From: Gemella sp963537375
Lineage (GTDB): Bacteria; Bacillota; Bacilli; Staphylococcales; Gemellaceae
NCBI RefSeq assembly: GCF_963537375.1
Contig: NZ_CAUTDQ010000002.1
Location: forward strand, 1 to 64,000
DNA length: 64,000 bases
Direction: 5' to 3'
Positions 45,011 through 54,700 of this stretch are shown here, one piece after another. The position numbers and the translations under genes were made by a program. Below the pieces are notes generated by a model, which saw only the letters and a program-made list of their open reading frames with translations, was not told where the DNA came from and did not search any database. The number at the start of each line of letters is the position of its first letter. The first letter of the stretch is position 1.

Positions 45011-45775
45011 CTATACTAACTCTCCACCAAGCTTAATAATTGATTTAAATTTTTCATAATCTTCATGATTCCTATTAAACTCACGAGCATTTTTGTTTAC
45101 TTCTTTAAAATCAATCCCTTGATCTTTTGCTGCAAAGACACATCCACAATAACATTGTCTATAAATATTATAATCATTACACATTTCTACAGATCTCTTA
45201 TATCCATTATTTTTTTTGAAATCTGAAGGTAAATAATAAATTGATACTTGCTCCTGAAGAACATATCCAGCTTCATTAATTACAGTTGCATTTTTCTTAG
45301 GACTTAGAGTTAATGCAGATGCAAAATAATCATATCCTAACTCCTCTGCTTTTTGAGCTGATGAATCTAAACGCATTTCATAACAAATATGACATCTATC
45401 TCCACCCTCACGATCTTCTTCATGTCCTTTTACCGCACTAATAAATTTACTCGGAGCATACTCATCAGCTAAGAATTTAATTTTCTTATCATTTCTTTTA
45501 TTAAACTCTTCAACAAAATCTTTTTGTACAAGCATACGTTTAATATATTCTTCTTTCGGATGAATATTTGAATTTGAGAAAAATATAGTTATGTCACTGA
45601 TTTCTGATAAATACTCAAGTACATAAGTACTACAAGGTGCACAACAAGAGTGAATAAGAATTTTTGGTCTAAAATTAGTTTTTTCCCACTCTTTTATAAG
45701 TTCTTTTAAAACATTATCATAATTAATCTTTTGATTTTTATGTCTTGTGTTTATAAATTGTTTACTATCGATCAT
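45011..45775 (-). CDS. queH: Epoxyqueuosine reductase QueH
   Basis: 254 aa. Cysteine-rich motifs HSCCAPCS, GDRCHICYEMRL and YCGC are those of QueH (formerly DUF208), the non-orthologous replacement for QueG. It binds a 4Fe-4S cluster and a second metal and reduces epoxyqueuosine to queuosine in tRNA. It lies next to ruvA-ruvB, where queA-tgt often sit in Firmicutes, but queA and tgt are not in the window, so it appears to be a remote member of the pathway. Confidence 0.9.
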   Translation of the reverse strand: MIDSKQFINTRHKNQKINYDNVLKELIKEWEKTNFRPKILIHSCCAPCSTYVLEYLSEISDITIFFSNSNIHPKEEYIKRMLVQKDFVEEFNKRNDKKIKFLADEYAPSKFISAVKGHEEDREGGDRCHICYEMRLDSSAQKAEELGYDYFASALTLSPKKNATVINEAGYVLQEQVSIYYLPSDFKKNNGYKRSVEMCNDYNIYRQCYCGCVFAAKDQGIDFKEVNKNAREFNRNHEDYEKFKSIIKLGGELV

Positions 45776-45883
45776 ACGAATTCAATCCTTCTAAAATTTC
45801 TAATAATTTACTAAACAAGTTTAATATACTTTTTAATTTTTTACAATTAATATCATTATTAATTAAAAGATATTATCAATAAA

Positions 45884-45939
45884 AAACACGAGTTTCATTA
45901 TCATAACCTGTTACAGTATGCTTTCGTAAACTCATGTTT
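45884..45939 (-). terminator. Terminator after ruvB
   Basis: AACACGAGTTT pairs with AAACTCATGTT across a loop of about 30 bases; a T-run follows on the minus strand. Confidence 0.6.
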
Positions 45940-45943
45940 CTTT

Positions 45944-46945
45944 CTATTCACCTTTATAACTGATCCCTAAATGTTGATATGCTTTAGGTGTTGCACGACG
46001 TCCTCTTGGAGTACGTTCAATGAATCCTTCTTTTACTAAATAAGGTTCATATACATCTTCAATAGTTATACTTTCTTCTCCTATTGTTACAGCAATAGTC
46101 TCTAAACCAACAGCACGACCATCATATCGTTTAATTAGACATTCTAAAATTTTATAATCAATATTATCAAGTCCTTTAGCATCAACTTGAAGCAAATCTA
46201 ATGATTCTATCGCTAAATCTTTGGCTATTACACCATCATTCTTAACTTGTGCAAAGTCCCTAACACGTTTTAACAACCTATTTGCAATACGAGGTGTACC
46301 TCGAGATCTCATAGCAATTTCATACGAACTCTCTTCATCAATATCACATTCGAAAATATCTGAAGTTCTTTCTATGATATTTTGGAGTTCGCTTATAGTG
46401 TAGAACTCTAAACGACAATGCACTCCGAATCTATCTCTAAGAGGGGCTGTTAAAGCACCAGCTCTTGTTGTTGCTCCTACTAACGTAAAAGGAGGAAGCT
46501 CAATTCTAATACTACGTGATTCTTCACCTTTTCCTATAACAATATCAAGATAGAAATCTTCCATAGCAGAATATAATATCTCTTCAATAGATCTACTTAT
46601 TCTGTGAATTTCATCAATAAAAAGAACATCACCAGGTTCAAGACTAGTTAAGATAGCTGCCAAATCCCCAGATTTTTCTATTGCAGGTCCAGAAGTATAC
46701 TTAATACCTACTTCCATTTCATTTGCTATAATTGTTGCAAGTGTTGTTTTACCTAATCCTGGAGGTCCATATAATAAACAATGGTCTAGCACCTCACCAC
46801 GTAATTTCGCAGCTTCTATAAATATTTTCAAATTACTCTTAATTTGTTCTTGCCCTATGTACTGACTTAAAAATTTTGGTCTTAAAGACTGTTCTTCACG
46901 TTCTTCACCAAAGTTTTGACTAGCCGATACCATTCTGTCGTCCAT
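45944..46945 (-). CDS. ruvB: Holliday junction branch migration helicase RuvB
   Basis: 333-aa AAA+ motor. Walker A GPPGLGKTTLA, Walker B VLFIDEIHR, sensor and arginine-finger blocks (LVGATTRAGALTAPLRDRFGVHCRL), and the winged-helix C-terminal domain (VYEPYLVKEGFIERTPRGRRATPKAY). It follows ruvA by 19 bases. Confidence 0.97.
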   Translation of the reverse strand: MDDRMVSASQNFGEEREEQSLRPKFLSQYIGQEQIKSNLKIFIEAAKLRGEVLDHCLLYGPPGLGKTTLATIIANEMEVGIKYTSGPAIEKSGDLAAILTSLEPGDVLFIDEIHRISRSIEEILYSAMEDFYLDIVIGKGEESRSIRIELPPFTLVGATTRAGALTAPLRDRFGVHCRLEFYTISELQNIIERTSDIFECDIDEESSYEIAMRSRGTPRIANRLLKRVRDFAQVKNDGVIAKDLAIESLDLLQVDAKGLDNIDYKILECLIKRYDGRAVGLETIAVTIGEESITIEDVYEPYLVKEGFIERTPRGRRATPKAYQHLGISYKGE

Positions 46946-46964
46946 AATTTCCTCCTTTCATCTA

Positions 46965-47546
46965 CTATACATTCATCAATAGTTTTAATCCTTGTTTTAC
47001 ATATTCATCTACACCGTCAAACTGATGAGTAGAAAGTTTCTTCTCAATTTTTGTAAGTTCTTTTTTACTATATCCTAGTGCTTCTAGAGCTAGGATTGCA
47101 TCACTTAGATAATTATTAACAGCCTTTGGTGCACTGCTTATATTCGTCATACTAAAATCAACCTTGCCTTGTAAATCAAGAATAATTTGTTGAGCTGATT
47201 TTTTCCCAATTCCAGGGAACTTAGTTAAATAAACAGCATCTTGATTTTCAATTGCACTAATTATTTCTTCACTAGTACCTCCAGCTAAAATAGCTAAAGC
47301 ACTTTTCGGTCCTACACCTTTAACTTTTAATAAAAGTAAAAAGACTTTCTTTTGTTCTTTATTTGAAAAACCATAAAGAACGTTAGAATCTTCTCTAACT
47401 TGTTGACTTATAAAAACAGTTCTTTCCTCATTTAAGTGATATTCATATGGATTAGCTACTACAACTTCATAACCTATTCCATTGTTATCTACCACTATAT
47501 TAGTCGGATTTACTTCCGAAATTTTACCTTTAATATACGCGTACAT
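46965..47546 (-). CDS. ruvA: Holliday junction branch migration protein RuvA
   Basis: 193 aa from the ATG at 47546, where the family start MYAYIKGKI begins; AGGAG is 10 bases upstream. An ATG three codons earlier has 5-base spacing and is also possible. Domain I OB-fold, domain II HhH motifs (LKVKGVGPKSALAILAG and FPGIGKKSAQQIILDL) and domain III are intact. It tethers RuvB to four-way junctions. Confidence 0.95.
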   Translation of the reverse strand: MYAYIKGKISEVNPTNIVVDNNGIGYEVVVANPYEYHLNEERTVFISQQVREDSNVLYGFSNKEQKKVFLLLLKVKGVGPKSALAILAGGTSEEIISAIENQDAVYLTKFPGIGKKSAQQIILDLQGKVDFSMTNISSAPKAVNNYLSDAILALEALGYSKKELTKIEKKLSTHQFDGVDEYVKQGLKLLMNV

Positions 47547-47642
47547 TACATTCACACTCCTGATTGATTATTTAATTATAAAATTAAACGAAAAAAATCT
47601 CAAGTGTTTTATTTATAGAAATCAAATCTACAACAACGAAAA

Positions 47643-47667
47643 AACTTGGCACGAGTAGTACCAAGTT
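47643..47667 (-). terminator. Terminator after the PhnD-like gene
   Basis: A 10-bp stem (AACTTGGCAC with GTACCAAGTT, one mismatch) followed by a T-run on the minus strand. Confidence 0.75.
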
Positions 47668-47674
47668 CTTCCTA

Positions 47675-48562
47675 TTATTTTACTTTATCTAAATCTACAT
47701 TCATAACTTTTGCTGTAGCTTCAACTTTTTTATATGCATCTTGATCCACATCAGTAAATCCTGTGATACTGAACATTTTAGTAAACATTTCTTTCATTTT
47801 TGGATCTTTTTCAATATCTCTTAGGGCTTTCTCTAATTTTTCTTGAAGCTCTTTATCCATTTTGCTAGAAGTTGTTACCATAACACCTGGAATCATATCA
47901 CTTGATGCTAATTTTTGAATATCAGTTTTAGCTTGTGGAAAATCTTTCGCATATCTATCTTCTACACCATCAAATGTTGCAATTACATCAACATCTTTAT
48001 TTAAAAGAAGTTGTAAGCTCTTATCATGTCCACCACTGAATTGATAACTAATGTCTTTGTCTAAGTTCAGTCCAGCATTTACTAACATAGCACCCGGATA
48101 GATATATCCTGAAGAAGATGAAGGATCAACAAATGCTACTTTTTTACCTTTAACATCTTGAAGAGATTTAATACCTGAGTCTTTTCTTACATATAGTTCA
48201 GCAGTATAACCAGGTTTCCCTGTTTTCCCTTTAGAAGTTAAAATCGGTTTTGCATTACTTTGTTTCTGAGCAAGTAGCGATGAAAACGGAGGGATGATAC
48301 CAAAATCAACACTTCCACTACCTAAACCTTCAACTACACCAATATAGTTACTAGCCGTAAATGCTTCTACTTTTACCCCTAATCTTTCAGATAGATAATC
48401 AGAAATCGGCTTAAGATCTTCTACTAACTTCTCACTATTTTTTAGAGGAACAAATCCCATCTTAATAACTTTCTCTTCCTTTTTCGTCTCAGTTTTAGTA
48501 GAACATCCTACGATAGAGAAGACAAAAATAAAACTAAATAACGCCAATAATATTTTCTTCAT
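47675..48562 (-). CDS. PhnD-like phosphate/phosphonate ABC substrate-binding lipoprotein
   Basis: 295 aa from ATG 48562 (AGGAGG upstream); a longer frame to 48610 would put 16 residues before the signal peptide. The signal KKILLALFSFIFVFSIVGC ends in a lipobox. The binding-protein fold has VPLKNSEKLVEDLKPISDYLSERLGVKVE, GSVDFGIIPPFS, ELYVRKDSGIKSLQDVKGKKVAFVDPSSSSGYIYP. The family binds phosphonate, phosphite or phosphate esters, but substrate cannot be assigned. No ATPase or permease gene lies beside it, so it is an orphan component. Confidence 0.8.
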   Translation of the reverse strand: MKKILLALFSFIFVFSIVGCSTKTETKKEEKVIKMGFVPLKNSEKLVEDLKPISDYLSERLGVKVEAFTASNYIGVVEGLGSGSVDFGIIPPFSSLLAQKQSNAKPILTSKGKTGKPGYTAELYVRKDSGIKSLQDVKGKKVAFVDPSSSSGYIYPGAMLVNAGLNLDKDISYQFSGGHDKSLQLLLNKDVDVIATFDGVEDRYAKDFPQAKTDIQKLASSDMIPGVMVTTSSKMDKELQEKLEKALRDIEKDPKMKEMFTKMFSITGFTDVDQDAYKKVEATAKVMNVDLDKVK

Positions 48563-48648
48563 ATTATTTCCTCCTCGGTACATTTTATGAATTTGATATA
48601 ATTTTATCACAAAAAAATCAATATATCTACCTTTAAATTGAAATAACA

Positions 48649-48672
48649 GTAAAATTCAACAGAAATTTTACT
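48649..48672. promoter_or_regulatory. Inverted repeat upstream of the PhnD-like gene
   Basis: AGTAAAATT (48649-48657) pairs with AATTTTACT (48664-48672), spaced by 6 bases, about 90 bases before the ATG. It could be an operator; no regulator gene is next to it. Confidence 0.35.
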
Positions 48673-48774
48673 CTTTAAAGAAAAAATGTTCGGTAATTAC
48701 TAATAAATTTTCAAATATTTGAATAATATATAATAAATAATATAATAAAACCCGTAATTTAGGCATAAAAAAAA

Positions 48775-48790
48775 CACCTTTGAAAAGATG
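48775..48790 (-). terminator. Terminator after the tRNA pair
   Basis: CATCTTT pairs with AAAGGTG (one G-U pair) across a 2-nt gap, followed by eight Ts on the minus strand, 8 bases past the CCA end of tRNA-Cys. Confidence 0.7.
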
Positions 48791-48798
48791 ATTTAAAT

Positions 48799-48872
48799 TG
48801 GAGGCGGCTACCGGATTTGAACCGGTGATCAAGGTTTTGCAGACCCGTGCCTTACCACTTGGCTAAGCCGCC
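48799..48872 (-). tRNA. tRNA-Cys (GCA), CCA encoded
   Basis: 74 bases including encoded CCA. Acceptor GGCGGCT pairs with AGCCGCC, discriminator T; the anticodon loop CTGCAAA carries GCA; the T-arm GGTTCAAATCC is intact. It lies 19 bases downstream of tRNA-His in the same transcript. Confidence 0.95.
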
Positions 48873-48891
48873 TTACTGTATTTAATTTTAA

Positions 48892-48968
48892 TGGGGCGGC
48901 TGAGGGGAATCGAACCCCCGAATGTCGGAACCACAATCCGATGCGTTAACCACTTCGCCACAGCCGCC
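48892..48968 (-). tRNA. tRNA-His (GTG), CCA encoded
   Basis: 77 bases including encoded G-1 and CCA. With G-1 assigned, acceptor GCGGCTG pairs with CAGCCGC and C73 opposes G-1. The anticodon loop TTGTGGT carries GTG; the T-arm has GGTTCGATTCC. The G-1:C73 pair is the tRNA-His identity element. Confidence 0.96.
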
Positions 48969-48987
48969 ATATTTAACAACAATATTT

Positions 48988-49016
48988 ATTATACATTTTC
49001 CATCAAATTATGTCAA
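48988..49016 (-). promoter_or_regulatory. Consensus promoter of the tRNA pair
   Basis: TTGACA (complement of 49011-49016), a 17-bp spacer and TATAAT (complement of 48988-48993), ending 20 bases before tRNA-His. Confidence 0.9.
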
Positions 49017-49113
49017 GAACTTTTTAAGATATTTTTTATAATTCAATCTAAAATACTTATTCTAATATTAATCTTAATTAATTATACATTTAACTACAAA
49101 CACGGATATTTTA

Positions 49114-49272
49114 TGGGGCTGACCCAAAATCTCTAAATTTTAACAAGATTTATATGAAAACTCATAGACGCAGTGGTTTATTGATATCTAAATACGCTTT
49201 ATAAAAGCTTTTTAGATATCTAATAAACTGTGTGGGGGCGACTCGACAAAATCGATTTCTGAGTCACTCCCA
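49114..49272. repeat. Dispersed hairpin repeat, copy 3 (most complete)
   Basis: Begins GGGGCTGACCC. A central stem forms from CAGTGGTTTATTGATATCTAAA (about 49171-49192) with TTTTTAGATATCTAATAAACTGTG (about 49209-49232), immediately followed by GGGGCGACTC pairing with GAGTCACTCC. Blocks match the minus strand of 11738-11870, and the GGGGCGAC.. stem order matches 30289-30390. It lies in a 400-base non-coding gap between the tRNA pair and the cyclodeaminase-family gene. Nothing codes for a transposase. Confidence 0.7.
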
Positions 49273-49385
49273 TATATTCTAATGATTTTTTATTATATTA
49301 TTCTTATATTTCAACTATCTCTTACTATACTTCTCTCATCATGATATAATTATTATATAAATAAACAGACTGGGAGAATACAATT

Positions 49386-50378
49386 ATGATAATTTTAAAT
49401 AAAGAAAATGTTCAAAAATGCATCTCTATGGAAAAAGCCATTGAAATTTGTAAAGAAGCCGCTAAAAATTATAGTTTAAATAAAACAGATATTCCTCTGA
49501 GGACTCCTATTATATCTGAAAGAAATAATGGACAAGTATTATTTATGCCTGGAAAAATATCTTCTGAATCAGATAGCATTGGAATAAAAATAGTATCAGT
49601 TTACCCTGATAATTCTTTAATAAACTTGCCTTCTGTTCCTTCTACTATGATTACTTTAGATGAAAAAACAGGTATCGTAAATGGAATTATAGACGGAACT
49701 TATTTAACAGCTTTACGAACAGCCGCTTTACAAGGTGCTGCTATTGATTTATTAGCCAATAAAGATAGCAAAATAGCAACACTAATCGGTACAGGTGGAC
49801 AAGCTTTTGAACAAGCTCGTGCTTTACTAACAATAAGAAATCTCTCAGAACTCAGAGTCGTTGCAAGAAACTTCGAAAAAACTAAGAAATTTGTAGAAAA
49901 ACTCAAAGAAGAACTTATTGATTTTTCTACTAACATTATTGCCTACGAAAATGTTAATGATGCTACTATTGATTCAGATATAATAACTACAGTAACTACT
50001 TCATTAACACCAACCTTCTCTGCTAAACACTTAAAACAAGGAGTTCATATTAACGGAATAGGGTCATTTACTTACGATATGGTTGAACTTCCTTCTGAAA
50101 TAATAAATTCTAACAATAAAATTTACTTTGATACAAAAGATGGTGTTCTTAGTGAAGCTGGCGACATACTTCAACCTTTAGAAAACAAACTAATTTCTCT
50201 CAAAGATTTCAAAGGAGAACTTGGAGAACTAGTTTTAAATTCTATTGAAGGTCGAACTAGTAAAGATGAAATGACAATCTTCAAATCAGTTGGGAGTGCC
50301 GTATTTGATATAGCATGCGCCGACTATATAATAAAAGAGGCCATAAAAGCAAATATCGGAACAAAAATTGATATATAA
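49386..50378 (+). CDS. Ornithine cyclodeaminase/mu-crystallin family enzyme
   Basis: 330 aa. The Rossmann part has IATLIGTGGQAFEQARALLTIRNLSELRVVARN, and the substrate part has DGTYLTALRTAA with GIGSFTYDMVELPSEI. The family covers ornithine cyclodeaminase, pyrroline-2-carboxylate or ketimine reductase and alanine dehydrogenase-like enzymes, which cannot be told apart here. GGGAG lies before the ATG. It is isolated, on the plus strand among minus-strand genes, just after a dispersed repeat, and is followed by a terminator. Confidence 0.8.
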   Translation: MIILNKENVQKCISMEKAIEICKEAAKNYSLNKTDIPLRTPIISERNNGQVLFMPGKISSESDSIGIKIVSVYPDNSLINLPSVPSTMITLDEKTGIVNGIIDGTYLTALRTAALQGAAIDLLANKDSKIATLIGTGGQAFEQARALLTIRNLSELRVVARNFEKTKKFVEKLKEELIDFSTNIIAYENVNDATIDSDIITTVTTSLTPTFSAKHLKQGVHINGIGSFTYDMVELPSEIINSNNKIYFDTKDGVLSEAGDILQPLENKLISLKDFKGELGELVLNSIEGRTSKDEMTIFKSVGSAVFDIACADYIIKEAIKANIGTKIDI

Positions 50379-50386
50379 ATTATATA

Positions 50387-50428
50387 AAATAAAACTCCTT
50401 TTCCATAGCGGTTCAGGAGTTTTATTTT
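50387..50428. terminator. Bidirectional terminator
   Basis: AAATAAAACTCCT (50387-50399) pairs with AGGAGTTTTATTT (50415-50427). It serves the convergent ends of the cyclodeaminase-family and VOC genes. Confidence 0.85.
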
Positions 50429-50429
50429 A

Positions 50430-50813
50430 TTATTCATGTATTTCTAAAGGTAATCCATCTGGATCAAAGAAAAATGCCATCTTTTTATTATCAAAATCAT
50501 CATATCTTAATGATTCATGAATAATACCAAGTTCATCAAACTTTTCTAATACCTTCTCGACATCATCAACTCTAAACGCTAAATGTCTTAACCCTGTATG
50601 TTCTGGATTTGGCATCTTCGGTCTAATCGGTGCATCTTCTTTTATAAAAATTTCTAATACTAAATTACCCTGTTGTACATTTATAATAATATCATTTTTA
50701 TCTTTTCTATTGTACTCACTTATTACTTTAAACCCTAATTTATCCACATAAAACTCTCTAGTTTTTTTATAATTAGTTCCAATAATCGCTATATGATGAA
50801 TATTACTAAACAT
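50430..50813 (-). CDS. VOC/glyoxalase-family protein (YaeR/SMU1112c type)
   Basis: 127 aa, paired beta-alpha-beta-beta-beta units. Metal-ligand positions His in IHHIAIIG, Glu in LVLEIFI, His in LRHLAFRV and Glu in LPLEIHE are present, and the FFFDPDGLPLEI ending is of the YaeR/SMU1112c subgroup. The reaction is unknown. It overlaps cutC by 8 bases, so the two are co-translated. Confidence 0.8.
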   Translation of the reverse strand: MFSNIHHIAIIGTNYKKTREFYVDKLGFKVISEYNRKDKNDIIINVQQGNLVLEIFIKEDAPIRPKMPNPEHTGLRHLAFRVDDVEKVLEKFDELGIIHESLRYDDFDNKKMAFFFDPDGLPLEIHE

Positions 50814-51567
50814 TAATCTCTTCCTTATTTATATTTCTAACTATTTCTATCGCTTTTGCTAATTGTACAGGATCAACTTCTTCAAAATCCCCTTTTTCTG
50901 TGTATCTATAAGTTACATCGTCAGCAGTTGTCGTTACGTCTACCCCATACTTTTTAAATGTTCCATGCACCTGTGTAACCCCTGTTTTAGTAATAATTTT
51001 TTCGATATTGTCCGTTGAAATACCAGCACCTGCAAGTATTTCTATATGTTGACCATATTTTTCTTGAAGATATTTTAACAACTTAGCACCCCTATTAACA
51101 TTCGCTCCTAGTCCACTCGTTAAAACTCTAGTACAACCAAGACCTATTAAACGCTGTAGGTTATACTCTGGTTCATCTGAACAATCAAACGCTCTATGAA
51201 AAACACTCTCTACTCCAAAACTATCACAAAGCTCTATCATTTTCTCAGTTTCAATCCAATCAATCTTCCTATCTTCAGTAAGGAACCCAAAAACTATTCC
51301 ATTAGCACCATGTTTTAAAAGTTCTTTTGCTTCTCTAAACATTTGTTCTTTTTCTAATTTAGAATAACAAAAACCGCCTCCCCTTGGTCTCACCATCGCC
51401 ATTATAGGAATTTCTACTCCACTTTCAAGTACCATATCTAGAACAGTTGTTGTAGGTGTTAATCCTCCTAAGTAGCTAGCACTAATTAACTCTATTCTAT
51501 CAGCACCTTCACTTTGAGCAATTAAACAATCTTGAACACTATTTGCACACACTTCAACTTTTATCAT
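50806..51567 (-). CDS. cutC: CutC family protein
   Basis: 253-aa TIM-barrel protein. Blocks: VEVCANSVQDCLIAQSEGADRIELIS, LGGLTPT, PIMAMVRPRGGGFCYSKLE, GFLTEDRKID, FHRAFDCSDEPEYNLQRLIGLGCTRVLTSGLG and ILAGAGIS. CutC was named for copper tolerance, but the biochemical activity is uncertain. It is first in a two-gene unit with the VOC gene, upstream of a terminator that separates it from the protease. Confidence 0.88.
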   Translation of the reverse strand: MIKVEVCANSVQDCLIAQSEGADRIELISASYLGGLTPTTTVLDMVLESGVEIPIMAMVRPRGGGFCYSKLEKEQMFREAKELLKHGANGIVFGFLTEDRKIDWIETEKMIELCDSFGVESVFHRAFDCSDEPEYNLQRLIGLGCTRVLTSGLGANVNRGAKLLKYLQEKYGQHIEILAGAGISTDNIEKIITKTGVTQVHGTFKKYGVDVTTTADDVTYRYTEKGDFEEVDPVQLAKAIEIVRNINKEEINV

Positions 51568-51645
51568 AATTGAAATCTCCTTTTAACTCTTTGACTCTAT
51601 TATATCACACTTCAAAAAAACAATAAAAATTTATTCTTTATATGT

Positions 51646-51684
51646 AATAAGGATATGAGACATAAAATCTCATATCCTTATTAT
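51646..51684. terminator. Bidirectional terminator after the M26 protease
   Basis: AATAAGGATATGAGA pairs with TCTCATATCCTTATT across a 7-nt loop, 20 bases past the protease stop. Confidence 0.85.
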
Positions 51685-51704
51685 TAAGAGTATTATAAAA
51701 TATT

Positions 51705-54700
51705 TTATTCTTCTCCAAAAATAGAAGTTCTGAAATCTTTAGTTTTATCAAGATACGCTTTAAAGATTGCTCGTTTAAGTTTATGAACTCTACTTTGTTC
51801 AAGATACATTTTTGCTAGTTCATCTTCCGCATCAGCTTTGACCGCTTCAGTTATCATATTACGAAGCATATCTATATTAGTTATTGTTACCCTACTATTT
51901 CTTGAGAAACTTACATTTGGATTATAAAAGCTAATACTTATTAGATTTTTGAATTTAGCTTTTCGCTCTTCATACATCGCTTTTTTAAATTCTACCCAAG
52001 ATGAGTAACGATTATTAAATACTTTTTGAAGTACTAACTCATCAGTTACATTACCGACTTCCTTACCATATGACTTAATCACTTTACCTTTTGCTTTTGC
52101 TTCTTCCGCATATTGATTAGAAATATATGGTACCATACCATCTTTAAATCCTTTCGCAGCTAACAATTCAAACGCCATGCGTCGTCCCATTAAATCACCC
52201 GGTGTTCCTTCATTATTACTTAAAGCTGCATATATTGGTGAAAATAGTTTAATTGTATAATAACCATTTCGTTTAAAGGTATTATCATTTCCATTTTCAT
52301 ATTCTCTCCTTGTAATAACATCATTTTCAATTAAACTGTTAAATGATGTTAATTTATTTAGCTCGTTTTCATTTAAGTAACGAACAACATTAGTTGCATA
52401 AACTTTACTTCCATCTGGATCTATTTCAAATTTATTTTCTATTTTTCTTAACAATTCATTTTTCTTAGAAATATCTAAGTTAACAACTGCATTACCTTCT
52501 AGATATTCTAGCATATAAATTACATCAAACAAATTATGCATATATTTTTGTAAATCTTCAGCATTCTTAAAGCGTTCCGTAGGATCATTAACCTGAAGTC
52601 TAGTTGGATTCTCTGATTCTTCATATTTCAAAATAGAGTTAATCGTAATAGTAGGATCATATGGATGATCAGGAGCTTGTAACAATCCTTTAGCATAAAA
52701 CTCTGGTCCAAGTCCATTTCTTCTTCCATATCCTCCAAGATAAATTTCTCTATCTGAGTTATGAGTCATTTCGTGTGTGTAAGTTACCGCACCATCTTTA
52801 TCAAGCATGCGATATGCCATATAATAGAATGCATCTCCTGTAGCGTATGCTCCATTAGAATTATGAACAACATTATTTCCTGCCGGACCGAAGAAATGTT
52901 TTATTGCTGAATGATCAGTTTCAAAATCAGCTTGGTATGTAACTTTATCTTCCATTTCATCTGTACCAAATCTAAATGCATCATAGACTAGAACACTTCT
53001 ATATAATTTTTCTTTATTTTTATCATCTAATATTTTATACCAATAATCATAGTGATCTCTAAATCTAACAGCCGCTTCTTTAGCTTTTGTTTCAACATAG
53101 TCATTTAAATTATTTCCTGCTGGATGTTCTTTACTTCTATATCTATCATAAGCACCAAAACCTATTGTCGAAATGTTCGCTATAATAAACACCGATTTTT
53201 CAGGTAATGTTAATAGCGGCAACACCATACTTGGATATTTCCATGATGGGCTAGTTAATCTATCATATACCCCTATAGATTGTGGAGTCCCTGCTTTTGA
53301 TTGTTTATCACTTACCTCTTTAATCGTAGATTTTTCTTCTACAATATAAGCTTTAGTTTGATCTTTGAACCACTCGTTATTTGTTTTATCTGGCACGAAA
53401 GCTTTTCTATATTTTTCTAATGCATCAAATAAATTATTAGTTTTATAATTTTTCGCTAATAATACATTATAAGTTATAACATTATTTTTTGCTAGTAGAT
53501 TATTATATCCAGATTTACCTAGTTCGATAACATTATCTAACGCTGAGCTATTTGATTTTCCGAAGAAATCCAAGTGATACATAACTAAATCTTTTGCTTT
53601 TGTTTCACCATATTTAAAATTGTACCAACGCTCTAAGTATGTTAATCCTAAAAGTAATGCTTCCTTATTATTTTTAATTTTCTCGATTACATAATTATCT
53701 ATTATCTTATTGTTATTTTGTGCTATTGCAGCGTCTGCAGTAAGAAGTTTTGTCAAACTATCTTTCAAATTAGTTTTTGTAGTATTGAACTGTTCTTCTA
53801 AATATAACTCCGTTAAGCTAACATCATTAGAAACATCTAATACTTTTCTTATTGCCTCTGATTTATATTCTACACTATTTAATGCTGGTAATACTTTTTC
53901 CAAAATATTATCATAATTGCGAAGTAATGTATTCGGTGTATAAATTAAATTTGTATTACCTATTCTATACTCTGCTACATTTGAAAAATCACTTTGATGT
54001 TCTAAATTTATCGTTTCTGTTGTATTGTCCGCGTAATATAGTAATAGTTTATTTATACTTGATTTATCTTTGTTAATATCACTAATTACTTCATTATTTT
54101 TCATAGGAACTACAGATAATAATTCTTTATTATAAAGATTACTACTTGTCTCTACTAAATTCCCGTACTTAACTATTGTCTCTCTATTGTAGAATGGTAA
54201 TAGTTTTTCTATGTTTTTATATACTTTTTCTTTAGATGAAACGGCATTTTCAAGTTTTTTATAGTCAGTTACATATCTAGAAGAAAAATTAAAATCTTCT
54301 GTTTTAATAGTATTTTTTGTAACAAAAGCAGCTTTTTTCTCTCTAATCTGTGCGTCTTCTAATACTTCTCCTCTTTGAACTGTAGAATCCTTAGTTAAGA
54401 TTTCATCATCTTCTTGTACTACGTTCACAACCTTATTATTTTTATTGCTATATACATGATTTGCTTGCATGTTAGTGAAATCTTTTCCAGTTATTGCATT
54501 ACCGTTCGTAACATTAACATCACTTAGTACATTAGTAAGTCGACCAGATTTCTCTAATCCTCCTACTGGATCCCAAAGATTACCAACTACTCCACCAACA
54601 TTTGCAAAACGTTGAACATTATTAAGATTTCCTTCAGCGTAGCTATTACTAATTAGTGCACTATCTTCTACTGCACCAGCTATTCCACCAATAGATTGAT

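Noticed and set aside
48891..49136. 81-aa plus-strand reading frame
   Set aside because: It starts inside the tRNA-His gene on the opposite strand and runs into a repeat element.
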